Assembly: GCA_032249735.1 (NCBI GenBank)
Contig: JAVVHA010000016.1
Coordinates: forward strand, 1-48,821
Length of the DNA stretch: 48,821 bases
Direction: 5' to 3'
From: Dehalococcoidia bacterium
GTDB taxonomy: Bacteria > Chloroflexota > Dehalococcoidia > SM23-28-2 > HRBIN24
Shown: piece by piece, positions 7,105-14,747 of the stretch
Numbering within the stretch: the stretch's first letter is position 1
Layout: each line of letters begins with the position of its first letter
Program-made: the position numbers and the translations under genes
The notes under the pieces: model-generated
What the model was told of the DNA's origin: nothing
Databases searched by the model: none
Seen by the model: the letters and a program-made list of their open reading frames with translations, nothing else

Positions 7105-7689
7105 TTAGTGCAGATCCATCACCGGGTCGATGCCCGCTGGCATGGTGCGCGCGATGAGCATGGTGCCGCCGTTGGTGGCGATGACCTCGATGGTGAAATG
7201 CTCGTTGGCGCTCAGGTTGTTACCGCTAGGGGTAGGCAGGGCGATGCTGATCTCGGCCAGCTCCCCAGGCTCCAGCAGGCTGTCACCATCACCCAATATC
7301 CAGTTGACGGTGTAAGGAATATCAGCCTCCCGGGCGTCCTGGTCGATGTAGTTCATCACTACAGTATTAGTCGTAGCATCTGGGTCTAGGTTGATGGGGG
7401 CACCGCCCGCAGCCAGGGCTAGCTCGAAGGTGATATTGTCGGGCGTGCCACCACTGGAGGTGACCACCACCGAGCCATGGAGCTCCAGGTTGGCCTGGGC
7501 CTTCTGCAGGCCGGCGAACACCGTCTCCTTGCCCCGTTCGGCGCTGAACAGCCCCGTGGAGAGGACCACGAAGGCGAACACGGAGGCCACGATGACGAAG
7601 GCGATGAGGATGATGGCCGTCTCAAGGCCCGTTATGCCCCTCTCGTCCTTCGCCAGCCTCCAAAGTCCCCTCAATATTCGCTTGCACAT
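7105..7689 (-). CDS. arlB: Archaellin (ArlB-type major filament protein)
   Basis: A 194-residue class III type-IV-pilin-like protein. The N-terminus is MCKRILRGLWRLAKDERG followed by ITGLETAIILIAFVIVA, a short positive leader, a predicted cleavage after Gly18 and a hydrophobic assembly helix of about 30 residues. The ITGxxTxIxxIAxVxVA phrase is the archaellin signature. Glu at +5 is a feature shared with bacterial type IV pilins. The rest is a beta-rich outer domain (LHGSVVVTSSGG, YTVNWILGDGDSLLEPGE, HFTIEVIATNGG). The start is ATG 7689 with AGGAGGT upstream; the ATG at 7707 is poorer. It is the first gene of the arl set. No dedicated prepilin peptidase (ArlK/PibD) lies in the window, so leader cleavage must be done by an enzyme encoded elsewhere. 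Confidence 0.88.
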   Translation of the reverse strand: MCKRILRGLWRLAKDERGITGLETAIILIAFVIVASVFAFVVLSTGLFSAERGKETVFAGLQKAQANLELHGSVVVTSSGGTPDNITFELALAAGGAPINLDPDATTNTVVMNYIDQDAREADIPYTVNWILGDGDSLLEPGELAEISIALPTPSGNNLSANEHFTIEVIATNGGTMLIARTMPAGIDPVMDLH

Positions 7690-7810
7690 CCTCACACCTC
7701 CTACCATCAGGAATCATGGGATCTGCCCTTGCCTTGAAAGCACCTGAGCCGTACCGCCTGCTCCCACCTCCTCTCCTCGTCATGATGGATGACCACTGGG
7801 CAGCCACCGT

Positions 7811-8740
7811 TTACGGCCAGGAGAGCTCCAGCCCTGTCCAGCAGTCCACCCCCAGGCAGTCAGGCAGGTGACGCCCTCCGATGGTGAGGGGCATCGGTCG
7901 CTCCAGCGTCCCCTCCACGGTGGTAAGGGCCAGGTGCAGATGGGCGCATCCGGGGGCGATGAAGGCCAGGGACCCCACATAGGTGCCCACGGAGACGTGC
8001 GCTCCCGGCTGCCGCAAGGGCATGGGCACCGTATCAGGGTCCAGATGGATGAGCCGCAGGCGCATCTCCCTCTCCCCCTGCCAGAAGCGGATGACGAGGG
8101 TGGCCCCCGCCTGGGCGCCCCTCACAGTGCCGGTGGGGCAATCGGCTACCGTGCCCACTGACATGGCCACCACCTCTCCCTCCACAGGGGAGAAGACGGG
8201 GGTGCCAGCGGTGGGGGCGTCCATGCGCACCAGATCGAGGGCAAAGGTATGGACGCCCGTGTGCAGGTTGCACCGGTACCCGCACGATACGCGCCACCGC
8301 CCAGGCACAGGCGTCCCCAGCCCCTGCCACTCCTCCTGTGGGACAGGCGACGGCTCCTGCCACACGCTCACAGGGCGATGGGCCAGGGGCCGCCCTGCCC
8401 TTGCCGCTCGCACCACAGCCCTGGGGTCATCGGCGGATGGGGCCTCGGGCGATACCATGACCCTCCGCCCGGCCAGGACCTGCGGGGTTGGTGTGGGGAG
8501 CACCGTCGCGGCTGGGGGCTTTCGGGCGGCGGGGGTGGGCGCAGCCGGAGCCGGGCGCGATGGAAGAGGGCTACCGGTTGCTGCTGCCCCCTGCGAAGGA
8601 GACCACGGGGCGCTCTGGGCCTGGACCCCTTGGGCCACCCGACCCAGGAGTAGGGCAAGCATGACCCCTGTGGCCACCAGCGCGGTGGCCAAGGCCAGGG
8701 CACCTTTCGTCTCCCTTAGGCTCCGTCGCCACCCCGCCAT
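7811..8740 (-). CDS. M23-family metallopeptidase, secreted or membrane-anchored
   Basis: A 309-residue protein with an N-terminal hydrophobic segment (about residues 14-36) as signal or anchor, a Pro/Ala-rich linker to about 95, and a C-terminal LytM/M23 domain. Visible hallmarks are a HTFALDL metal-site segment, GTPVFSPVEGEVVAM, LRLIHLDPD and the HxH motif in GCAHLHLAL, so the zinc site looks intact. M23 enzymes cut peptide cross-links in peptidoglycan, or act as scaffolds. The stop lies 121 bases before the archaellin start on the same strand, and the gene is 42 bases after the MMPL gene, so the three may share transcription. A role in opening the wall for an archaellum is inference from position only. 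Confidence 0.75.
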   Translation of the reverse strand: MAGWRRSLRETKGALALATALVATGVMLALLLGRVAQGVQAQSAPWSPSQGAAATGSPLPSRPAPAAPTPAARKPPAATVLPTPTPQVLAGRRVMVSPEAPSADDPRAVVRAARAGRPLAHRPVSVWQEPSPVPQEEWQGLGTPVPGRWRVSCGYRCNLHTGVHTFALDLVRMDAPTAGTPVFSPVEGEVVAMSVGTVADCPTGTVRGAQAGATLVIRFWQGEREMRLRLIHLDPDTVPMPLRQPGAHVSVGTYVGSLAFIAPGCAHLHLALTTVEGTLERPMPLTIGGRHLPDCLGVDCWTGLELSWP

Positions 8741-8782
8741 CCCACGGGAGGATGACGGAGAGAGGGCGGGCGTTTCCCGTCT

Positions 8783-10978
8783 TCAGCCCTCATGCCCAAG
8801 GGGAAAGCGTGGCAGCCACCGCAGGAAGGGGGGCAAATACCACACGCGCTGCCCCATCAGCCTCAGGATGGAAGGGAGGAGCACCAGCCGCACTACGGTG
8901 GCATCGACGAATATGGCGAAGGCCAGCCCCAGGCCCGCCTGGCGCAGGTCCGTCAGCTCTCCCGCCCCCATCACGGCGAAGACGGCCACCATGATGAGGG
9001 CAGCACCGGTGATGACGCTGCCGGTGGCCTCCAGACCGCGGGCCACCGCTTCCGCGGCGTCTCTTGTCCGCCCGTAGTGCTCCCGCACTCGGCTCAGCAG
9101 AAAGACCTGATAGTCCATGGAGAGGCCGAAGACCAAGGCGAACAGAAAAAGCGGGATCCATACCTCCACAGCCTCAGTCTGCGGCAGGCCCACCATCTGG
9201 CCCCATCCCCTTTGGAACACTAGGGCAATGAGCCCGTAGGCAGCCCCTACAGAGAAGAGGTTCAAGACCACGGCCACAAAAGGCAACACCACGGAACGGA
9301 AGGCCACCATGAGGAGCACCGCGCTCAAGCCGAGGACTAGGCCGTAGGTCAGGGGAGCATAGGAGCGGGTCATCTCCACGTAGTCCAGCATGCGGGCGGC
9401 CTCTCCTGTCACCATCGCCTCCACGGGAGCTCCTTGGAAGGTCTGGCGAACTAGCTCCCGCAAGCGCCTGACCGCCGCCTGGGCCTCGGCGCTCACGGGG
9501 TCGCCTCTCACGGGGGCCGTGACCACCGTCACCGCCTTTTCCAGGAACGGCTGCACCAAGACGGGAGAGGCGAAGTCGGGGTGGGATGCAAGGGCCTCTT
9601 TAAGGGCCTCGATGCCCTTTTGGACTGAAGGGGCGGCCAAGTCCCCTTTCACCACTACCTCCACGGGAGATGCCAGGCCATAGGAGAACCGCTCCTCCAA
9701 AGCCAGAAACCCCTTCTTGGCGGGGAGCTCATTGGGCAACGTCTTGTAGCCCGAGACGCCTGTCTCCATCTCTAGGGCCATGGCTGCCATGGGAAGGAGT
9801 ATCGCCAGCCCCACCGCCGCCGAAAAGGCCGGACGCCTTAGGACGATACGGCTCCACCACATTCCCCGCAGCGCCGTCTCCACGGCCCGGGGCACGGGGA
9901 GGGACAAGAACGATGTCCTGTCCTTCAGGACGGACAAAATGGCTGGCAGAAGGGTCAGGCAGGCCAAAATGGCCACCAATACGGCAGATGCCGCCCCCAA
10001 GGCCAGCCCTACGAACACGTTGAAGGGAACCAACATCACCCCAATCAGGGAGAGAACCACCACCAGCCCGCTGAAGAAGATAGCCCGCACCGCCGTGGCG
10101 CATACCACTTCCACGGCCCTCTCAGCCGCCACCCCGGACCGGCGCTCCTCGCGATATCGCGAGAGGACGAATAAGGCGTAATCGATGCCCACCGCCAGGC
10201 CCATGGTGACCACGATGTTGATGGTGAACACAGGCGCGTCCACAGCCCTCCCCACCACTGCCACGATGCCCAAGGCCATGACGATGGCCACCCCGGCCAT
10301 GGCCAAAGGCAAAGCGGCAGCCGCTAAGGAGCCGAAGACCAGGAGCAGGACCACTGTGGCCATCGGCACTCCTACTAACTCCGCCCGCCGCAGGTCCCGC
10401 TCAGCCAAGGCGTCCAGGTCGTGCACCAGGCTGGCCTCCCCCGCCATGAGCACCTGGAACCCCTCCTGGCTGGCCTCGGCCAGGGCTCGCCTCAGCACCC
10501 CTATGGTGGAGCGGGCCGCCTGCTCTGGGCGCTGGGTCAAGACCACCACCATTACCGTGGCCCTACCATCAGGCGACCGGAGGGCGTCCAGGCCCGTGTC
10601 GTAATAGGTAAGGACCGATTCCACAGCCTGTGGGCCCAGGCCTAGGGCTGCCCTTTGCAACGCTCCTACCTGCTCTCGGAAAGCCGCCTCGTCCACCGAG
10701 TAGATGGGGGAGGAGACCACCACGGCCTCCTGCGCCCTCAGAGGGCCTCGCACCGCCTCCAGGACATCGTCGGCACGCTGGGACTCCACCGGCGTCAAGA
10801 ACCTCACCACCGGGCTCAACGATCCAGGGAGGACCAGAAGGACCAGTACCACGCTTACGGCTACCAGTATCCCCCACCCCAGAAGGACAGGCCGGGGGTG
10901 CCTCGCCGCTGCCAGCGCTATCCCCCCGACGGAGAGGTCACGGATGCTGAGCACTCTTCGGGATTTGGCGGACGACAC
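8783..10978 (-). CDS. MMPL/RND-family transporter
   Basis: A 731-residue inner-membrane protein with the two-fold MMPL architecture: membrane helix 1, a large extracytoplasmic domain (about 45-200), five helices, a second outer domain (about 400-550) and a final helix block. Signature phrases are GLAVGIDYALFVLSRYREER in the first half and GLSMDYQVFLLSRVREHY in the second, the usual MmpL/YdfJ proton-relay region. Such proteins export lipids or hydrophobic compounds using the proton gradient. In organisms making hopanoids a related family (HpnN) moves hopanoids, but this one is YdfJ-like and carries no specific sign of that. The start is GTG 10978 with no clear ribosome binding site; GTG 10954 is an alternative. 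It is divergent from hpnB across 63 bases. Confidence 0.82.
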   Translation of the reverse strand: MSSAKSRRVLSIRDLSVGGIALAAARHPRPVLLGWGILVAVSVVLVLLVLPGSLSPVVRFLTPVESQRADDVLEAVRGPLRAQEAVVVSSPIYSVDEAAFREQVGALQRAALGLGPQAVESVLTYYDTGLDALRSPDGRATVMVVVLTQRPEQAARSTIGVLRRALAEASQEGFQVLMAGEASLVHDLDALAERDLRRAELVGVPMATVVLLLVFGSLAAAALPLAMAGVAIVMALGIVAVVGRAVDAPVFTINIVVTMGLAVGIDYALFVLSRYREERRSGVAAERAVEVVCATAVRAIFFSGLVVVLSLIGVMLVPFNVFVGLALGAASAVLVAILACLTLLPAILSVLKDRTSFLSLPVPRAVETALRGMWWSRIVLRRPAFSAAVGLAILLPMAAMALEMETGVSGYKTLPNELPAKKGFLALEERFSYGLASPVEVVVKGDLAAPSVQKGIEALKEALASHPDFASPVLVQPFLEKAVTVVTAPVRGDPVSAEAQAAVRRLRELVRQTFQGAPVEAMVTGEAARMLDYVEMTRSYAPLTYGLVLGLSAVLLMVAFRSVVLPFVAVVLNLFSVGAAYGLIALVFQRGWGQMVGLPQTEAVEVWIPLFLFALVFGLSMDYQVFLLSRVREHYGRTRDAAEAVARGLEATGSVITGAALIMVAVFAVMGAGELTDLRQAGLGLAFAIFVDATVVRLVLLPSILRLMGQRVWYLPPFLRWLPRFPLGHEG

Positions 10979-11041
10979 GGCGATGGGACGCTCAAATAAA
11001 AGATACCGAACTCCCTTTCATGGTAGCTTGGGGGCCCGGAC

Positions 11042-12262
11042 ATGGCCACAGGCGGTAAGATGGTGGGCGTAATGGGCGGACACTGGCTGGAGATGTTGAG
11101 CCTGGGGGCGCTAGTGACCTGGGCAGCGCTGGCCGCCTTTCGGGGGCGCTTCTGGGCTGTGGAGCCCCAGCTGCCATCCCCCTCCGCTAGGGAGACGTGG
11201 CCAGCAGTGGTGGCCGTGGTCCCGGCCCGCAACGAGGCCTCCATCCTGCCCGCCACCCTCCCCACCCTGCTGGCCCAGGACTACCCAGGCCCCTTCCATA
11301 TAGTGCTGGTGGACGACAATAGCGTGGACGGCACAGGCCGGGTGGCCCTTGAGGTGGCCTATGGCATGGGCATGGCCCATCGCCTAAAGGTGGTAACCGG
11401 GGGCCCCACCCCTCATGGATGGGCAGGCAAGGTGTGGGCCATGGCCCAAGGGCTTGCCGCTGCCCCCCTCCACTTCCCCTTCGTGCTGTTCACCGACGCC
11501 GACATCGCCCACCCTCCCCATGGCCTGCGCAGGCTCGTAGACCTGGCCCTAAGGCTGGACCTGGACCTAGCCTCGGTGATGGTGCGTCTGCGTCGGGAGG
11601 GGCTATGGGAGGCCCTGCTGGTGCCTCCCTTCGTCTATTTCTTCGCCAAGCTCTATCCCTTCCGTTGGGTAGCGGACCCCCGAAGGCGGACGGCCGCGGC
11701 CGCTGGAGGGTGCATGCTGGTGCGGCGGGAGGCCCTGGCCAAGGCGGGCGGCCTGCAGGCCATAGCCTCAGCCCTCATCGACGATTGCGCGCTGGCCCGT
11801 CTGCTGAAGGACCGGGGGAGAGCGGGAGGGGGGCGCCTGTGGCTTGGGCACTCCCCCGACCATCGCAGCCTTAGGCGTTATGGTGGCCTCCCTGGGGTAT
11901 GGAGGATGGTGGCCCGCAGCGCCTATGAGCAGCTCCGCCACTCGCCCATCATCCTGGCCCTGACAGTGCTAGGGATGGCCTGGATCTATCTGGGCCCCCC
12001 GGGGGCCCTCCTGCTGGGGCTGTGGCGAGAAGAATGGTGGGGAGCGGCAACCGCGGCCGCCGCCTGGGCCATCATGAGCGCCACCTACGTCCCCATGCTC
12101 AAATGGTACCAGCTATCGCCCCTCTGGGCCCCCACCTTGCCTCTCGCCGCCGCCCTCTATACGGCCATGACCATCGACTCGGCCCTGCGCCACTGGCGCC
12201 GACGTCCTGTGCCGTGGCGGGCACCCTACGAGGAGGGGCCATCTCCTGCTACCATGGACTAA
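11042..12262 (+). CDS. hpnB: Hopene-associated glycosyltransferase HpnB
   Basis: A 406-residue GT2 glycosyltransferase with membrane helices. It has one N-terminal helix, a catalytic GT-A domain (VVAVVPARNEAS at about 58-69, VDDNSVDGTG, HGWAGKVWAMAQG, a DADIAHPP metal-binding segment), the conserved YPFRWVADPRRRTAAAAGGC and ALIDDCALA stretches, and C-terminal helices. The DPRRRTAAAAGGCMLVRR and SPDHRSLRRYGGL phrases are typical of the HpnB subfamily, linked to hopanoid gene clusters and probably involved in hopanoid head-group modification. Here it stands 18 kb from the main hpn operon and directly before terC. ATG 11042 has only a weak G-rich upstream stretch; ATG 11060 and 11072 are possible. 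Confidence 0.82.
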   Translation: MATGGKMVGVMGGHWLEMLSLGALVTWAALAAFRGRFWAVEPQLPSPSARETWPAVVAVVPARNEASILPATLPTLLAQDYPGPFHIVLVDDNSVDGTGRVALEVAYGMGMAHRLKVVTGGPTPHGWAGKVWAMAQGLAAAPLHFPFVLFTDADIAHPPHGLRRLVDLALRLDLDLASVMVRLRREGLWEALLVPPFVYFFAKLYPFRWVADPRRRTAAAAGGCMLVRREALAKAGGLQAIASALIDDCALARLLKDRGRAGGGRLWLGHSPDHRSLRRYGGLPGVWRMVARSAYEQLRHSPIILALTVLGMAWIYLGPPGALLLGLWREEWWGAATAAAAWAIMSATYVPMLKWYQLSPLWAPTLPLAAALYTAMTIDSALRHWRRRPVPWRAPYEEGPSPATMD

Positions 12263-12273
12263 GGGACTAGAAG

Positions 12274-13248
12274 ATGGAGTATCCCATCTGGGCCTGGGCG
12301 GCCTTCACCGTCGGCGTCATCTTCATGCTTCTACTGGACCTCCAGGTGTTCCACCGTGAGGCCCACGAAGTGCGTGCTCGGGAGGCCGCAGCCTGGAGCC
12401 TGGTATGGATCGCTGCCGGTGTGCTCTTTGGATTGTTCGTGTGGTGGGAGCGGGGAGGCCAGGCAGGTCTGGAGTACTTTACGGCCTACCTGATAGAGAA
12501 ATCCCTCAGTCTGGACAACGTCTTTGTCTGGATGGTTGTCTTCGGCTACTTCGCCCTGCCCCCCCGCTATCAGCATCGCGTCCTCTTCTGGGGGGTGGTG
12601 GGGGCCATTGTGATGCGCGGGCTCTTCATCGCCGCCGGGGTGAGCCTCCTGAAGGCCTTCCACTGGGTGGTCTACGTCTTCGGGGCCATCCTGGTGGTCA
12701 CCGGCCTGCGCTTGGCCTTTAAAGGTGAGGAGGAGGTCCTGCCCGAGCACAACCCCATCCTCAGGGTGGTGCGACGCTTCATCCCTATGACGGAGACGTA
12801 CGAAGGCCAAGCCTTCTTCGTGCGGAGAGCCGGACGCCTCATGGCCACCCCTATGCTGGCGGTGCTGGTGGTGGTGGAGACCACCGACATCATGTTTGCC
12901 GTGGACTCGGTGCCAGCGGTGCTGGCCATCACTCGCGAGCCTTTCATCGTTTGGACCAGCAACGTGGCCGCCATCTTGGGTCTGCGAGCCCTCTATTTCC
13001 TTATCTCTGGCGTCCTGCGCCAGTTCCGCTATCTCCATTATGGCCTGGCGGTGGTTCTCATCTACGTGGGGGGGAAGATGGCAGCCAGCGAGTTCTACAA
13101 GATACCTACCCTCATCTCCCTGGGCGTCATCGCCGTCATCGTGGGCACAGCCATCGTCCTATCCGCGGTGGCGGAGATGCGGGAGCGGGCGCAGGCTGCC
13201 CAGCCTGTCAACCCTGGCCCCACCCATGGTCATGGGAAGGACGGATGA
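12274..13248 (+). CDS. TerC/Alx family integral membrane protein
   Basis: A 324-residue protein with 8-9 membrane helices. The family signature appears as EYFTAYLIEKSLSLDNVFVW in the first half and VVETTDIMFAVDSVPAVLA in the second, with the acidic residues thought to handle metal ions (Mn2+ for Alx). The YEGQAFFVRRAGRLMATP loop is characteristic of the Alx-type branch. TerC/Alx proteins export manganese or help metallate exported proteins. The gene follows hpnB by 11 bases and is followed by sua5, so the three form one plus-strand unit. No yybP-ykoY riboswitch is possible in the 11-base gap. Confidence 0.85.
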   Translation: MEYPIWAWAAFTVGVIFMLLLDLQVFHREAHEVRAREAAAWSLVWIAAGVLFGLFVWWERGGQAGLEYFTAYLIEKSLSLDNVFVWMVVFGYFALPPRYQHRVLFWGVVGAIVMRGLFIAAGVSLLKAFHWVVYVFGAILVVTGLRLAFKGEEEVLPEHNPILRVVRRFIPMTETYEGQAFFVRRAGRLMATPMLAVLVVVETTDIMFAVDSVPAVLAITREPFIVWTSNVAAILGLRALYFLISGVLRQFRYLHYGLAVVLIYVGGKMAASEFYKIPTLISLGVIAVIVGTAIVLSAVAEMRERAQAAQPVNPGPTHGHGKDG

Positions 13249-14248
13249 TGGAAGACCATCCCCCAGGGTGCTAAAGGTGGACCCTCTGCGGCCCCAGCGG
13301 GAGGTGGTTGAGGAGGCGGGGCGGGCGCTACGGGAGGGCCTGCTCGTGGCCTTCCCTACGGAGACGGTCTATGGGCTGGGGGCCCACGCTCTGAAGGCGG
13401 AGGCCGTGGCCAGGGTCTTTCTGGTGAAAGGGCGCCCCCCTGACAACCCTGTCATCGTCCACGTGGGCTACCCGGCGGATGTGGAGGTGGTGGCCAGGGA
13501 GGTGCCAAAGGCTGCCCTCCTGCTCATGGCCCGCTTCTGGCCAGGCCCCCTCACGCTGGTATTGCCACGTTCCCCCGCCGTGCCAGACGTCACCACCGCT
13601 GGTCTGGACACGGTGGCGGTGCGCATGCCCTCCCACCCTGTTGCCCTGGCCATCATCCGGGCGGCGGGGGTGCCGGTGGCCGCCCCCTCCGCCAACCGCT
13701 CTGGAGGGCCCAGCCCCACCCGCGCCGAGCACGTGCTGGAGGACCTGGGCCCAGATGTGGACGTGGTGGTGGACGGCGGGCCCTGCCCCATAGGCGTGGA
13801 GTCCACCGTCCTCGACCTCACCGGCGAGGAGCCTTTGCTTCTGCGCCCCGGCGGGGTCGCCAAGGAGGCGCTGGAGGCAGTGTTGGGGCATCCCATTCGC
13901 CTCGGGCGGGGGGAGGAGGCAGCCCGGTCCCCAGGCACCCGTCATCGCCACTACGCCCCCAGGGCGCAGGTCATGGTCGTCCCCGGTCCAGAGTTGGAGG
14001 CCGCGGCGCGCCGCTTTACGGCCCAGGGGAAGCGGGTGGGGGTCATCGCTACCCGCCCCATCGCCCTGCCAGCGGGATGCCACGTGAGGGTTATGACCAA
14101 CGGCCTCCCCCAGTACGCGCGGGAGCTCTTCCACATCCTGCGAGAGATGGACCGCTTAGGATGCGACGTCGTCATCGCCGAGGCGGTGGAGGAGAAGGGG
14201 CTGGGGCTGGCCATCATGGACCGGCTGCGCCGGGCAGCAGCCCGCTAG
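13232..14248 (+). CDS. sua5: L-threonylcarbamoyladenylate synthase (Sua5/YwlC type)
   Basis: Makes threonylcarbamoyl-AMP from threonine, bicarbonate and ATP for the t6A modification of tRNAs reading ANN codons. The protein is of two-domain Sua5 length (about 330 residues). The YrdC domain shows VAFPTETVYGLGA, KGRPPDNPVIVHV, FWPGPLTLVL, PSANRSGGPSPT and ESTVLDL; the linker SPGTRHRHYAPRAQ and a C-terminal Sua5 domain follow. The start is uncertain: ATG 13232 overlaps terC by 17 bases without a ribosome binding site, while GTG 13268 lies just before the conserved core (LKVDP). The frame is also open further upstream inside terC, but that part is not Sua5. Confidence 0.88.
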   Translation: MGRTDDGRPSPRVLKVDPLRPQREVVEEAGRALREGLLVAFPTETVYGLGAHALKAEAVARVFLVKGRPPDNPVIVHVGYPADVEVVAREVPKAALLLMARFWPGPLTLVLPRSPAVPDVTTAGLDTVAVRMPSHPVALAIIRAAGVPVAAPSANRSGGPSPTRAEHVLEDLGPDVDVVVDGGPCPIGVESTVLDLTGEEPLLLRPGGVAKEALEAVLGHPIRLGRGEEAARSPGTRHRHYAPRAQVMVVPGPELEAAARRFTAQGKRVGVIATRPIALPAGCHVRVMTNGLPQYARELFHILREMDRLGCDVVIAEAVEEKGLGLAIMDRLRRAAAR

Positions 14249-14263
14249 GCCCCTCCCCAGTGC

Positions 14264-14269
14264 TATAAT
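14264..14269 (+). promoter_or_regulatory. TATAAT -10 box of the GYD-protein gene
   Basis: A perfect TATAAT lies between the sua5 stop and the GYD gene, preceded by GC. It is 29 bases before the ATG at 14299, with a GGAGGGAGGTG ribosome binding site between. No convincing -35 box is present 16-19 bases upstream. Confidence 0.5.
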
Positions 14270-14298
14270 GGACGGGCAAGTCGGAGGGAGGTGCGGTC

Positions 14299-14589
14299 AT
14301 GCCGGTGTACATCATGCTCAGCACCCTCACCGAAGAGGGGGCCAAGACCATCAAGGAGAACCCGGCGCGTGTCAAGGAGGTAAACCAGGAGCTGGAGAGA
14401 CAGTTCGGCCTTAAGGTGGTGGCCCAATACGCCGTCCTGGGCCCCTACGATTTCGTCAACATCGTCGAGGCCCCTGACAACGAAACGGTGGCTAGGGCCT
14501 CGGCGGAGATGGCCTCCCGTGGCTCGGTGAAGATCCAGACCTTGGCTGCCATCCCCATGGACGAGTTCATAGCGAGGATGCAGCGCTAG
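14299..14589 (+). CDS. GYD domain protein
   Basis: A 96-residue GYD-domain protein (ferredoxin-like alpha/beta fold). It opens with MPVYIMLSTLTEEGAKTIKE and contains the VLGPYDFVNIVEAPDNETV stretch, where the family GxYD motif appears as GPYD, and ends with a helix after VKIQTLAAIPMDEF. The molecular function of the family is not known. A strong GGAGGGAGG ribosome binding site and its own TATAAT box suggest independent, fairly high expression. Two hairpins follow it, which may end its transcript. Confidence 0.85.
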   Translation: MPVYIMLSTLTEEGAKTIKENPARVKEVNQELERQFGLKVVAQYAVLGPYDFVNIVEAPDNETVARASAEMASRGSVKIQTLAAIPMDEFIARMQR

Positions 14590-14670
14590 GCCCGCGTCTC
14601 GTCTGGACACCCAAGGCCCCTGGGGCTACATTAGGACTGTAGGGGGGCCGCGGGCGCCTTCTGCGTCCAC

Positions 14671-14718
14671 CCGTGACCCTCACGGACATGCGCCCCCGCC
14701 ACCGCCGGGGCGCATGTC
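14671..14718 (+). terminator. Tandem hairpins between GYD and MmgE/PrpD genes
   Basis: Hairpin 1 pairs 14671-14676 with 14680-14685 (CCGTGA/TCACGG, loop of 3). Hairpin 2 pairs 14685-14696 with 14707-14718 (GACATGCGCCCC/GGGGCGCATGTC, 12 perfect base pairs, loop of 10). They share base 14685. No U-run follows either stem, so a factor-independent terminator is not certain; a leader of the next gene, which starts 30 bases later, is an alternative. Confidence 0.45.
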
Positions 14719-14747
14719 GGAGCCGACATCCATTCGGGAGGTAGGTC

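Noticed and set aside
680-7689. Interpreting the cluster as a Tad or type IV pilus system
   Set aside because: ATPase and platform alone would allow it, but a KaiC-like ArlH, two ArlF/G-like proteins and an ITG-type archaellin in canonical order fit only an archaellum.
12896-13231. Upstream extension of the Sua5 frame inside terC
   Set aside because: The translation there is low-complexity and unlike Sua5, while terC is clearly coding in another frame.
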